A stretch of DNA of 14,555 nucleotides from an uncultured Caulobacteraceae bacterium. Its GTDB lineage: Bacteria; Pseudomonadota; Alphaproteobacteria; Caulobacterales; TH1-2. The position numbers and the translations under genes were made by a program. Below the pieces are notes generated by a model. It was not told the origin of the DNA. It saw only the letters and a list, made by a program, of their open reading frames with translations, and did not search any database. Positions 8,374 through 14,315 of this stretch are shown here, piece after piece. The DNA lies in NCBI GenBank assembly GCA_937967425.1, contig CALBST010000109.1:1-14555 (forward strand). Reading direction: 5' to 3'. Positions within the stretch are counted from its first letter, which is position 1; each line of letters begins with the position of its first letter.

Positions 8374-8404
8374 GCGCAATGGCGCTCCAGTGGGGCCATA
8401 GCGC
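8374..8404. terminator. Possible terminator hairpin after the TIR gene
   Basis: Arms GCGCAATGGC (8374-8383) and GCCATAGCGC (8395-8404) pair at 9 of 10 positions around an 11-base loop. It starts 7 bases after the TIR stop codon, before the convergent toxin gene ends at 8450. There is no T-run on either side, so termination activity is uncertain. Confidence 0.4.
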
Positions 8405-8449
8405 GGTGGCGTGCGCGAGAACTTGCGCCGCGTAGAGATCGATGTTGGC

Positions 8450-8719
8450 CTATCGCCTCTGGCTCGAATGTATGACGCGGTGAATCACAACGCTCTCCGC
8501 GACCAAACGGTAGATCACAACATACCTCGTGCGCGGCACCGCCAACTCACGGAAACCATCTCGCCCGACCGGCGCCATCTCGGGCCACTCAGCGAGAAAT
8601 TCAACCGAATGCAGTATCTGCGATCGAATTCGCTGCGCACCTGAGGGGCTTTCGCTCGAAATGTAGGTGAACGCAGATTCAAGGTCACGGCGCGCTCGAT
8701 TGCGCCAGACAATGTTCAT
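8450..8719 (-). CDS. Type II toxin, RelE/ParE family
   Basis: An 89-residue protein with the compact ParE/RelE pattern: N-terminal IVWRNRARRDLESAFTYI helix region, central SVEFLAEWPEMAPVG, and the C-terminal strands RELAVPRTRYVVIYRL and VVIHRVIHSSQRR. Family members act on gyrase (ParE) or ribosome-bound mRNA (RelE). The RELxVPxTxYVVIYR pattern fits ParE somewhat better, but the target cannot be decided from sequence. Its ATG overlaps the antitoxin stop in an ATGA, so it is translationally coupled with the antitoxin made first, as is common for this class. It is the last gene of the coupled csaA-antitoxin-toxin string. Confidence 0.88.
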   Translation of the reverse strand: MNIVWRNRARRDLESAFTYISSESPSGAQRIRSQILHSVEFLAEWPEMAPVGRDGFRELAVPRTRYVVIYRLVAESVVIHRVIHSSQRR

Positions 8720-8937
8720 TCACCGAACTTCGCGCGCATCTCCGCAACCACCTGTCCGTGCGGAATTTCTTCTTCGTCTTCATAAAGCGTGGGCTCGATA
8801 TCGGCCCATTCTTCGTCGGTGAAGAAGCTGCGCTTACCGGCGTTGTCCAGCCGATACTCAATCTCCGCTGCAAGCGCCTCTTGCTGCTCGGGCGGCAGCT
8901 GACGGATGCGCGCGAGGACGAGATCGAGTTTGGTCAT
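8716..8937 (-). CDS. Antitoxin partner of the RelE/ParE toxin
   Basis: A 73-residue acidic protein directly upstream of, and overlapping, the toxin gene. Its N-terminus (LDLVLARIRQLPPEQQEALA) is a helical, LPPEQQ-containing segment like those of short addiction-module antitoxins. The C-terminal half (FTDEEWADIEP, then HGQVVAEMRAKFGE) is rich in Asp/Glu and ends in a helix likely to wrap the basic toxin. I see no clear ribbon-helix-helix or HTH, so autoregulation by DNA binding is not evident and the exact family is not assigned. The ATG at 8937 shares its A with the csaA stop codon (TGATG), so translation is probably coupled to csaA; the TTG just before it is not the start. No promoter of its own is visible. 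Confidence 0.78.
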   Translation of the reverse strand: MTKLDLVLARIRQLPPEQQEALAAEIEYRLDNAGKRSFFTDEEWADIEPTLYEDEEEIPHGQVVAEMRAKFGE

Positions 8938-9305
8938 CAATACATCCGGCCGCCTTGCGTGGCGGGGCGGTCGACGTTGAGCAACACGACGTTGCCGTTG
9001 CGATCGGGGAAGCCGAGGCAGAGCACTTCCGACATGAACTTGCCGATCTGCTTCGGCTCGAAGTTCACAACGGCGGCCACGCGGCGACCGAGCAATTCGC
9101 CGATGTCGTAATTCTGGGTGACTTGCGCGCTCGACTTTTTGACGCCGAGCGGATCGCCGAAATCGATCCAGAGTTGATAGGCAGCCTTCTTGGCCTCCTC
9201 GAACACCTTCACATCGACAATGGTGCCGAGGCGAATATCGACCTTCAGAAAATCGTCGAACGAAATGATCGGCAGGCGCGCATTGCTTTGCGGGTCGTCG
9301 GCCAT
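8937..9305 (-). CDS. csaA: CsaA-like tRNA-binding OB-fold protein
   Basis: A 122-residue protein of the CsaA/EMAPII-like tRNA-binding domain family, described as an export-related chaperone and related to the C-terminal domain of methionyl-tRNA synthetase. Typical blocks are visible: FDDFLKVDIRLGTIVDVKVFEEAKKAAYQ, IDFGDPLGVKKSSAQVTQNY, LLGRRVAAVVNFEPKQIGKFMSEVLCLGF and the C-terminal VLLNVDRPATQGGRMY. It is small and soluble, acting in the cytoplasm as a dimer in known cases. The start at 9305 (MADDPQSN) follows a GGGAGAGAG stretch and matches family length; the longer in-frame start at 9359 would overlap the end of xseB. Only 16 bases separate it from the xseB stop, so the two probably share a transcript. 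The toxin-antitoxin genes are coupled behind it. Confidence 0.9.
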   Translation of the reverse strand: MADDPQSNARLPIISFDDFLKVDIRLGTIVDVKVFEEAKKAAYQLWIDFGDPLGVKKSSAQVTQNYDIGELLGRRVAAVVNFEPKQIGKFMSEVLCLGFPDRNGNVVLLNVDRPATQGGRMY

Positions 9306-9321
9306 TGGCGTTTCTCTCTCC

Positions 9322-9567
9322 CTATGACCCGATCTTCGCGGGTTCTGTGCGTGGGCCATCCGGGCCCATCACGATTTGATCGACTTCGAGCTGAGCGTCT
9401 TTCAGCTGGCTTTCGCAGCGGGCTTTGAGCGCCGCGCCGCGCTTGTAGATACGAATCGAATCCGCCAGCGGAACATCGCCGCGCTCCAGATGGGCGACGA
9501 TTTTTTCCAGCTCATTCAAGGACTCCTCGAAGGAGAGGCTAGCGGGGTCTTTTTGATCTGGCGTCAT
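9322..9567 (-). CDS. xseB: Exodeoxyribonuclease VII small subunit
   Basis: An 81-residue small subunit of exonuclease VII, which binds XseA as multiple copies to make a processive single-strand-specific nuclease. The conserved core is plain: LSFEESLNELEKIVAHLERGDVPLADSIRIYKRGAAL, then a coiled-coil helix with KARCESQLKDAQLEVDQI. Length is normal. xseA is not in this window. In many alphaproteobacteria xseB stands directly before ispA and dxs; here csaA and the toxin-antitoxin genes follow it on the same strand. The upstream side faces a heptanucleotide repeat array. GAGAG near the ATG serves as a modest ribosome binding site. Confidence 0.95.
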   Translation of the reverse strand: MTPDQKDPASLSFEESLNELEKIVAHLERGDVPLADSIRIYKRGAALKARCESQLKDAQLEVDQIVMGPDGPRTEPAKIGS

Positions 9568-9592
9568 TGTCTCTCAACGTATGGGCTCGTCC

Positions 9593-9673
9593 GGCGGTCG
9601 GCAATCGGCAGGCCGGCAATCGGGGTCGGAAATCAGCCGCTCTTCGACTGCCTACTGCCGATTGCCGACTGCC
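9593..9673. repeat. Heptanucleotide repeat array with inverted copies
   Basis: Forward units: GGCGGTC (9593-9599), GGCAATC (9600-9606), an 8-base GGCAGGCC, GGCAATC (9615-9621), a 6-base GGGGTC and GGAAATC (9628-9634). Reverse-complement units run in exact phase: GACTGCC, TACTGCC, GATTGCC and GACTGCC (9646-9673). The outer parts form an inverted repeat, 9592-9611 against 9655-9674, matching at 19 of 20 positions with a perfect 15-bp core GTCGGCAATCGGCAG. It fills the gap between xseB and the histidine phosphatase stop codon and could fold after transcription of the latter. Confidence 0.7.
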
Positions 9674-9674
9674 G

Positions 9675-10292
9675 TCATTTCACCTTTTCGTAGCGGCGAT
9701 AGCTCCAATGGCTGTCGCCGCCGTCCTCGACTTCGCGCCAGCCTTGGGCGCGCAGGATCGGGCGCATCATCCGGTTGAACCAGCCGTGCGCGCACAAAAG
9801 CACGTTCTGGCCGCGCAGCGCTTGGGCGGTAAGAGTAGCGACGGCGGCCTCGGCCCTGACCTCGGCTTCATGGCGGCTTTCGCCGTCTTCGTGACGGCCG
9901 AACCACCAGGCGATGCGCGACCACACCCCCCACGCGCGTGGACTGCGCTTACCCCAAAGGGGCGGCGGCGGCAGCGGCGCTTCGATGAACACGGGATCGG
10001 TTACGATGGCGCGACCGCCGGCGACCATCTCAGCCGTGTGGATCGCGCGCGGCAATGTCGAGGCGTAAATCACGTCGCTCGCCTCGGCCAATTTTAGGAG
10101 CTTTTCAGGCGGCTTTTCGTCAGGGTGCAAACGCGCACGGTCATAGCCCGCCCACCATTCGCGATAGCCATGATGATCGATGCGCACTTTGCGCTCGGCG
10201 TGCGGCTTGCCGTGCCGTGCGATGACAATCGTGCCAATGCGCGCAGCCGAACGGCGATCTAGCGTCTCACTGGGCGCCATGGTCGTCGTCAT
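9675..10292 (-). CDS. Histidine phosphatase superfamily protein
   Basis: A 205-residue protein of the phosphoglycerate mutase-like histidine phosphatase superfamily. The catalytic phospho-accepting histidine lies in IARHGKPHA (about residue 27). A family arginine lies in YASTLPRAIHTAEM, and the second catalytic histidine is in LLCAHGWFNRMM (about 168). Between them is an unusual Pro/Trp-rich insert (EAPLPPPPLWGKRSPRAWG, then WWFGRHED), and the acidic residue usually found near the middle of the domain is not obvious. No signal peptide is visible. Substrate is unknown: small phospho-metabolites, phosphoproteins or lipid phosphates are all possible in this superfamily. AAGGG upstream supports the ATG at 10292. 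It follows the HDAC-like gene by 45 bases on the same strand and may be co-transcribed with it. Confidence 0.87.
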   Translation of the reverse strand: MTTTMAPSETLDRRSAARIGTIVIARHGKPHAERKVRIDHHGYREWWAGYDRARLHPDEKPPEKLLKLAEASDVIYASTLPRAIHTAEMVAGGRAIVTDPVFIEAPLPPPPLWGKRSPRAWGVWSRIAWWFGRHEDGESRHEAEVRAEAAVATLTAQALRGQNVLLCAHGWFNRMMRPILRAQGWREVEDGGDSHWSYRRYEKVK

Positions 10293-10337
10293 TCTGACCC
10301 TTCGCGCGAACGACGCCCCCTCCCCTCGAGCGGGTCT

Positions 10338-11258
10338 TTAGTCGCGCTGGAGCGCCGCCAGATATGCCGCAGCGGACCCAGCGAGCGCGGCCAAGTCGTA
10401 GCCGCCCTCCAGAGTCGAGACAAGCTTACCCTTGCAGTGGCGTAATGCGAGTTCGCGCAGGCGCTGCCCCGCCCAGGCGAAATCTTCGGTTTCTAGCTCC
10501 ATCTGCGCGAGCGGGTCGGCCTTGTGGGCATCGAAGCCGGCCGAAACCAGGATCAGCTCGGGGGCGAAAGCATCGAGGGCCGGCAGAACCCGCTCCTCCA
10601 TTGCGCGCCGCCATTCGGCGCTGCCGGCGCCTGCGGGCAACGGCGCGTTGACGACATTGCCGCCGATGCCGGTTTCGTTGGGCGCGCCGGTGCCGGGATA
10701 GAGCGGCGCCTGGTGCGTTGAGGCGAACATCAAGCGCGGCTCCTTTTCGGCGACCGTTTGCGTGCCGTTGCCGTGATGCACATCGAAGTCGACGACGGCG
10801 ACGCGGCTGAGCCCATGCGCATCGAGCGCGTGCAGCGCGCCGATTGCGACGTTATTGAAGATGCAAAAGCCCATCGGCGCCACCGGCTCAGCGTGATGTC
10901 CGGGCGGACGAACGGCGCAGAACGCCATGTCGTCTTCGCCGCCGAGCACCGCATCGACTGCAGCAACGCAGGCGCCGGCTGCACGATAGATGGCTTCGCG
11001 CGAGCCGCTTGAAATGTAGGTATCCGGATCGAGGCGCACGCGCGCTTCGGCTGTTTCGGCGAAGGCAGGTTCGAGCGCGTTGATGTAGGCGTAAGGATGG
11101 ACGCGCGCGATATCGTCCTTCTCAGCGTGGGGCGCTTCGCGGCGATCGAGCGGCATTGCCTCCAGCGCATCGAGCACCGCTTGCAAACGGCCCGGATGTT
11201 CGGCGTGGCCGCCGGGCGGTTCGTGGCGAAGCATGGAGGGATGGGTGAATAGGAGCAT
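10338..11258 (-). CDS. HDAC/AcuC/AphA-family zinc deacetylase
   Basis: A 306-residue arginase/deacetylase-fold hydrolase related to histone deacetylases, AcuC and acetylpolyamine amidohydrolases; it removes acyl groups from lysines or polyamines, substrate not decided. With the start at 11258, the tandem histidines of RPPGHHAEP are 121-122. Zinc ligands are Asp159 and His161 in DFDVHHGNGTQ and Asp243 in SAGFDAHKADPL. GHAEHPGRL near the N-terminus and LEGGYDL near the C-terminus complete the active site, with the transition-state tyrosine in the latter. Upstream in-frame ATGs exist at 11267 and 11276, so the first few residues are uncertain; GAGG lies only three bases before the ATG at 11258. 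In alphaproteobacteria this family is often encoded next to xseB-ispA-dxs, as it nearly is here. Confidence 0.92.
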   Translation of the reverse strand: MLLFTHPSMLRHEPPGGHAEHPGRLQAVLDALEAMPLDRREAPHAEKDDIARVHPYAYINALEPAFAETAEARVRLDPDTYISSGSREAIYRAAGACVAAVDAVLGGEDDMAFCAVRPPGHHAEPVAPMGFCIFNNVAIGALHALDAHGLSRVAVVDFDVHHGNGTQTVAEKEPRLMFASTHQAPLYPGTGAPNETGIGGNVVNAPLPAGAGSAEWRRAMEERVLPALDAFAPELILVSAGFDAHKADPLAQMELETEDFAWAGQRLRELALRHCKGKLVSTLEGGYDLAALAGSAAAYLAALQRD

Positions 11259-11298
11259 GCGCCTCATGTAGCGCATGTCGGCGCACAAAACAGCGCCG

Positions 11299-11331
11299 GA
11301 GGCGCGGACGCTTTGCGGACGCCCGCGCCTC
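11299..11331. repeat. GC-rich inverted repeat sharing a 12-mer with the 6075-6152 element
   Basis: GAGGCGCGG (11299-11307) pairs perfectly with CCGCGCCTC (11323-11331). The right side contains GGACGCCCGCGC (11317-11328), the same 12 bases found at 6135-6146. It lies between the minus-strand PepSY stop and the HDAC-like start. It may be a diverged half of the same repeat family or a terminator for the PepSY gene. Confidence 0.4.
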
Positions 11332-11343
11332 ACCCGCGCCGAA

Positions 11344-11658
11344 TTAACGGGCGTGGCCGCGACGATGCATGTCGATGCTGCAATCATCGTCGCGCTTGGT
11401 GCGGACGATGTCGCCTGTGCGGCGATGGACGTCCAACTCGACGCAGGCGCCAGCTTCGCTGACGGCCTTCACTTCGTAGTAGCCATCGTCACGCTCGATC
11501 TCGATGACGCGGAAGCCTTGGCTGGTCAGCCGGCTTTCGATCTGGGAGAGCGTGAGTTCCGGGCGGGCCGAAACAGCTTGAGCGGCGGCCGGCGCGGCAA
11601 AGGTGAGCGCGGCCACGGCAGCGGCGGCAAACGCGAACGGACGGGCGAGTGTGAGCAT
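11344..11658 (-). CDS. Small exported PepSY-domain protein (divergent)
   Basis: A 104-residue protein. The N-terminus from the ATG at 11658 (MLTLARPFAFAAAAVAALTF) is a clear Sec signal peptide with probable cleavage after AAAQA. The mature part carries one PepSY-like unit: LTLSQIESRLTSQGFRVIEIE, a DDGYYEVKAVSE strand and VELDVHRRTGDIVRTKRDDD. Two cysteines (in GACVEL and DDCSID) could form a disulfide in the periplasm. GAGGG eight bases upstream supports this start; the longer in-frame start would bury the signal peptide. It diverges from a second PepSY gene and the two-component genes across 125 bases that contain repeated GCGTCAGC sites. PepSY proteins are often inhibitors or ligands of peptidases or sensor kinases; a sensor-modulating role here is an inference. 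Confidence 0.85.
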   Translation of the reverse strand: MLTLARPFAFAAAAVAALTFAAPAAAQAVSARPELTLSQIESRLTSQGFRVIEIERDDGYYEVKAVSEAGACVELDVHRRTGDIVRTKRDDDCSIDMHRRGHAR

Positions 11659-11720
11659 GGTGTTTTCCCTCTGGTCTGGCCGGGGCACATCCGGCGTTGA
11701 CGGGGTGATCGCACACGGCT

Positions 11721-11770
11721 GCTGACGCGCCGCAGGCGCGAAGCGTCAGCTTGGCGTCAGCGGCGTCCGC
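11721..11770. promoter_or_regulatory. Repeated GCGTCAGC sites, likely response-regulator operator
   Basis: GCTGACGC (11721-11728) is an inverted copy of GCGTCAGC at 11743-11750 and 11754-11761. The last two are direct repeats with an 11-base period, the half-site spacing of OmpR/PhoB-family regulators. A weaker GCGTCCGC follows at 11763-11770. The sites lie in the divergent PepSY intergenic region directly upstream of the response regulator operon. A -35-like TTGACG is at 11697-11702, without a convincing -10. Autoregulation by the adjacent regulator is inferred. Confidence 0.5.
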
Positions 11771-11783
11771 GCAAGAGAGCTCC

Positions 11784-12113
11784 ATGTCCTGGAAGCTTTT
11801 CGTCGCGCCGGTCGGCGCCCTTCTCACCCTTGCCGCCATCACCGGGGTCGCCATGGCCGACCAAGGCCGCGGCCGCAGCGGCGATCATGATGACGCGCTG
11901 GCGGCGGTTGAGGCGCGCCAGGCCCTGCCCCTGACGCGCATATTTGAAATCGCCCAAACCGCCGTGCCGGGTGAAATCATTGAAGTAGAGCTTGATCGCG
12001 AGGACGGGCGTCTGATCTATGAGGTCGATATACTGACGAGCACCGGCCGCCTGCGCCAAGTCGAGATCGACGCACGCACGGGCGATGTGCTGGACGTTGA
12101 AGACGAGGATTGA
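11784..12113 (+). CDS. Small exported PepSY-domain protein, first gene of the two-component operon
   Basis: A 109-residue protein. The first 25 residues (MSWKLFVAPVGALLTLAAIT...) form a signal peptide with probable cleavage after AMA. The mature part begins with a charged, Gly/Arg/Asp-rich stretch and then one PepSY unit: LPLTRIFEIAQTAVPGEIIEVELDR, LIYEVDILTSTGRLRQVEIDA and RTGDVLDVEDED. The ATG at 11784 follows AGAGAG and lies at the signal peptide; an earlier TTG has no support. Its stop codon TGA shares its last base with the response regulator ATG, so the two are translationally coupled. That coupling makes a periplasmic modulator of the adjacent kinase the best guess. Small periplasmic proteins encoded beside feuPQ in rhizobia act this way, but orthology was not tested. 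Confidence 0.85.
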   Translation: MSWKLFVAPVGALLTLAAITGVAMADQGRGRSGDHDDALAAVEARQALPLTRIFEIAQTAVPGEIIEVELDREDGRLIYEVDILTSTGRLRQVEIDARTGDVLDVEDED

Positions 12114-12772
12114 TGCGCGCGCTGCTGGTCGAGGACGACGGCGACATCGCTGACGATGTCGCGCGCGCGCTGACTGGCGCCGGTTATCTCGTTGAACATG
12201 TGAGCGATGGCGAAAGCGCCTGGTTCTTGGGCGACACCGAGGATTTCGCGATTGTGGTGCTCGACCTCGGCTTGCCGCGGCTCGATGGACTTTCAGTGCT
12301 GAAGCGCTGGCGCTCGGCTGGGCGCACGTTTCCGGTTCTGATCCTTTCGGCGCGCGGCGCCTGGACCGAGAAGGTCGATGGCATTGAAGCCGGCGCCGAT
12401 GATTATCTGGCAAAGCCGTTCGAGATCGGCGAGTTGATCGCGCGCGTGCGAGCGCTCGTGCGCCGGGCGGCTGGGCATGCGAGCGCGGTGGTTACGGTGG
12501 GGCGGCTTTCGCTCGACACCACGCGGATGAGCGTTTCAATCGATGGCGCCCCGCAGAAGCTTTCGGCGCTTGAGTATCGCCTGCTTGATTATCTCGCTCA
12601 CCAGCAAGGCCGCACGGTTTCGGCGGGCGAATTGGCCGAGCACCTGCACGGTGCTGAGGGCGCGGCTGACGCTAATGCGATCGAGGCGCTGATCGCGCGC
12701 CTGCGCCGCAAGATCGGCAAGGACATCATCGAGACGCGGCGCGGATTCGGCTATCTGCTGAGCGGCGCCTGA
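12113..12772 (+). CDS. OmpR-family response regulator
   Basis: A 219-residue two-component response regulator. The receiver domain (1-115) has the acidic pocket Glu7, Asp8, Asp9, the phospho-acceptor Asp51 in VVLDLGLPRLDG, Ser79 in ILSARG and Lys101 in DDYLAKPF. The C-terminal winged-helix domain (about 125-219) shows the OmpR/PhoP pattern: LSALEYRLLDYLAHQQGRTVS, ELAEHLHG, then the recognition helix AIEALIARLRRKIG and the wing IETRRGFGYLL. It is nearest in style to PhoP/QseB-like regulators. The ATG at 12113 overlaps the PepSY stop by one base and has GAGGA upstream. Its own stop overlaps the kinase start in the same way, so the three genes are one coupled operon. It probably binds the 11-bp direct repeats in front of the operon. 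Confidence 0.95.
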   Translation: MRALLVEDDGDIADDVARALTGAGYLVEHVSDGESAWFLGDTEDFAIVVLDLGLPRLDGLSVLKRWRSAGRTFPVLILSARGAWTEKVDGIEAGADDYLAKPFEIGELIARVRALVRRAAGHASAVVTVGRLSLDTTRMSVSIDGAPQKLSALEYRLLDYLAHQQGRTVSAGELAEHLHGAEGAADANAIEALIARLRRKIGKDIIETRRGFGYLLSGA

Positions 12773-14094
12773 TGCAACGCTCGCTGCGCATACGGTTACT
12801 CGCGGGCGCAGGTGTTGCGATCTTCGCCGCGCTCGCGGTCGCTTGGGCGGCCATGGGTTATCTGTTCGAACGCCATGCGCAACGGCAGATCGAGGCGGAA
12901 CTGACAGCGCGCGGCATCGGACTCATCTCAACGCTCTACACCGATGCGAATGGCGCAACGGCGATTGATCCCCTGCCCAGCGACCCGCGCTTCAATGCGC
13001 CAGCCAGCGGTCTCTATTGGCAGGTGCAAGGCGAAGGCGTGTTGCTGCGATCGCGCTCGCTTTGGGATGAAACGCTGGCGGCGCCGGCTGAAGCTTCGAC
13101 CGCTGAATGGACAACTGGCCGGCTCGCCGGACCATTCGGTCAAGAACTCGTGTACGTCGAGCGACGCGTTCAACTCGATCCGCAAAGCGCTCAACTTACA
13201 GTTTTGCTCGGCGCTGACCGCGCGGCGGTGATTACGGCGCGCAATGCTTTTGCGCGCGATCTGGCGGTGTTTCTTGGGGTATTGTGGCTCGCGCTCGCGC
13301 TCGCTGCCTGGGTGCAAGTCGAACTGGGCCTGCGGCCGCTTGAAGACGTGCGCGCGGCGTTGGCGGGCATGCGCAAGCATGCAACAGCGCGTCTAGCGCA
13401 GGACGACTACCCCACCGAAGCCGCGCCGCTGGCCAACGCCATCAACGATCTCGCCACCGCCCGCGAACGCGATCTCGAACAGGCGCGCCGCCGTGCGGCC
13501 GATCTCGCCCATTCGCTCAAAACACCGCTCGCGGCGCTCTCGGCGCAGAGCCGGCGCGCACGGGAAGCGGGGGCGAGCGATGCCGCTGATGGGCTCGACC
13601 GTGCAATCCTCGCCGCGAGCCGCGCTGTCGACCGTGAATTGGCGCGGACGCGCGCAGCCGCATCGCCCGGCGGCAATGCGAACGGACACAGCGCCATCGC
13701 CAAAGTGCTGCAGGTCATCGAGCACACCGAAGCCGGCGCGCGGCTGACGATCGAAAACAAGGTTTCGCACGCGCCAATGCCGGTGAGCGAGGATCTGCTG
13801 ATCGAGCTTGCGGGCCCGCTACTGGAGAACGCGGCGCGGTTTGCACGTCAGCGTATTCGAATCAGCGGCGGCGGCGGCGCTCTCACCATCGAAGACGACG
13901 GGCCGGGTCTTTCGGATGCTCAAGCTGAAGAGGCATTGTCGCGCGGCAAGCGGCTCGATGAAGCGGGCGACGGCCATGGCCTGGGCTTAGCGATCGCGCA
14001 TGAATTGGTGCAAGCCAGCGGCGGCGCGCTCGAACTTGGCCGCAGCGCACTCGGCGGCCTCAGTGTCGCGCTGCGTTGGCCGGAGCGCTCCTAG
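12772..14094 (+). CDS. PhoQ-like sensor histidine kinase
   Basis: A 440-residue membrane sensor kinase. Transmembrane helices lie at about 9-32 and 163-184 and enclose a ~130-residue periplasmic sensor region with no recognised fold. A HAMP-like linker (about 185-236) leads to the dimerisation helix with H-box DLAHSLKTPLAAL; His247 is the phosphorylation site, and the HSLKTPL form is that of PhoQ-type kinases. The ATPase domain has the N-box ELAGPLLENAARFA (Asn353), G1 box DDGPGLS (375-381) and G2 box GHGLGLAIAHELV (401-413). The ATG overlaps the regulator's TGA by one base, so both are made together. A strong hairpin terminator follows 18 bases after the stop. With the PepSY protein this forms an envelope-sensing module; the stimulus is unknown. 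Confidence 0.95.
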   Translation: MQRSLRIRLLAGAGVAIFAALAVAWAAMGYLFERHAQRQIEAELTARGIGLISTLYTDANGATAIDPLPSDPRFNAPASGLYWQVQGEGVLLRSRSLWDETLAAPAEASTAEWTTGRLAGPFGQELVYVERRVQLDPQSAQLTVLLGADRAAVITARNAFARDLAVFLGVLWLALALAAWVQVELGLRPLEDVRAALAGMRKHATARLAQDDYPTEAAPLANAINDLATARERDLEQARRRAADLAHSLKTPLAALSAQSRRAREAGASDAADGLDRAILAASRAVDRELARTRAAASPGGNANGHSAIAKVLQVIEHTEAGARLTIENKVSHAPMPVSEDLLIELAGPLLENAARFARQRIRISGGGGALTIEDDGPGLSDAQAEEALSRGKRLDEAGDGHGLGLAIAHELVQASGGALELGRSALGGLSVALRWPERS

Positions 14095-14112
14095 GCTCAA
14101 CGGACAAAGGCG

Positions 14113-14146
14113 AAGGCCGCCGAGGGGGAGCAACCTCGGCGGCCTT
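14113..14146. terminator. Strong hairpin terminator after the kinase gene
   Basis: AAGGCCGCCGAGG (14113-14125) and CCTCGGCGGCCTT (14134-14146) form a perfect 13-bp stem with an 8-base loop. The 3' flank on the plus strand is TTCCTT-like rather than a long T-run. It stands between the convergent kinase gene and the tiny hydrophobic genes and could serve both strands. Confidence 0.8.
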
Positions 14147-14178
14147 CCTTCACGGCCACACCTGTCGTTCGCGGGGAG

Positions 14179-14271
14179 CTACGCGACGATCTGTGCGGCT
14201 TGGCTCAGCGCCACGATCGCGACCGGCGCAAATACGATGCAAGCGGCGACGAGGGCGTAGAGTTTGGTCAT
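14179..14271 (-). CDS. Tiny hydrophobic protein, copy 2 (30 residues)
   Basis: A 30-residue open frame starting MTKLYALVAACIVF and ending LSQAAQIVA. It is not recognised from any family I know. It has a lysine at position 3, an unbroken hydrophobic stretch from about 4 to 22 and an uncharged C-terminal QAAQIVA. It could be a single-pass membrane peptide, or a signal peptide that releases a short C-terminal fragment (an AxA-like site lies near SQA). The neighbouring upstream gene encodes a protein of the same length, identical at 18 of 30 positions, including the first three and last seven residues. Codon differences in these conserved parts are all synonymous, which argues that both are translated. 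The ribosome binding site is weak; it starts 44 bases after the first copy's stop, on the same strand. Confidence 0.65.
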   Translation of the reverse strand: MTKLYALVAACIVFAPVAIVALSQAAQIVA

Positions 14272-14315
14272 GGACGTAACTTTCGGGACGTAGTTTTGCG
14301 GTGATCCGTTGGCGC

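Noticed and set aside
8374..8404. Confident intrinsic terminator after the TIR gene
   Set aside because: The stem has a mismatch and there is no T-run, so it is listed only with low confidence.
9306..9359. Longer N-terminus for CsaA
   Set aside because: It would overlap the end of xseB and add a basic, non-conserved extension; MADDPQSN at 9305 matches family length.
9593..9673. CRISPR-like array
   Set aside because: The units are 7 bases with no unique spacers; it is a short tandem/inverted repeat, and no cas genes are present.
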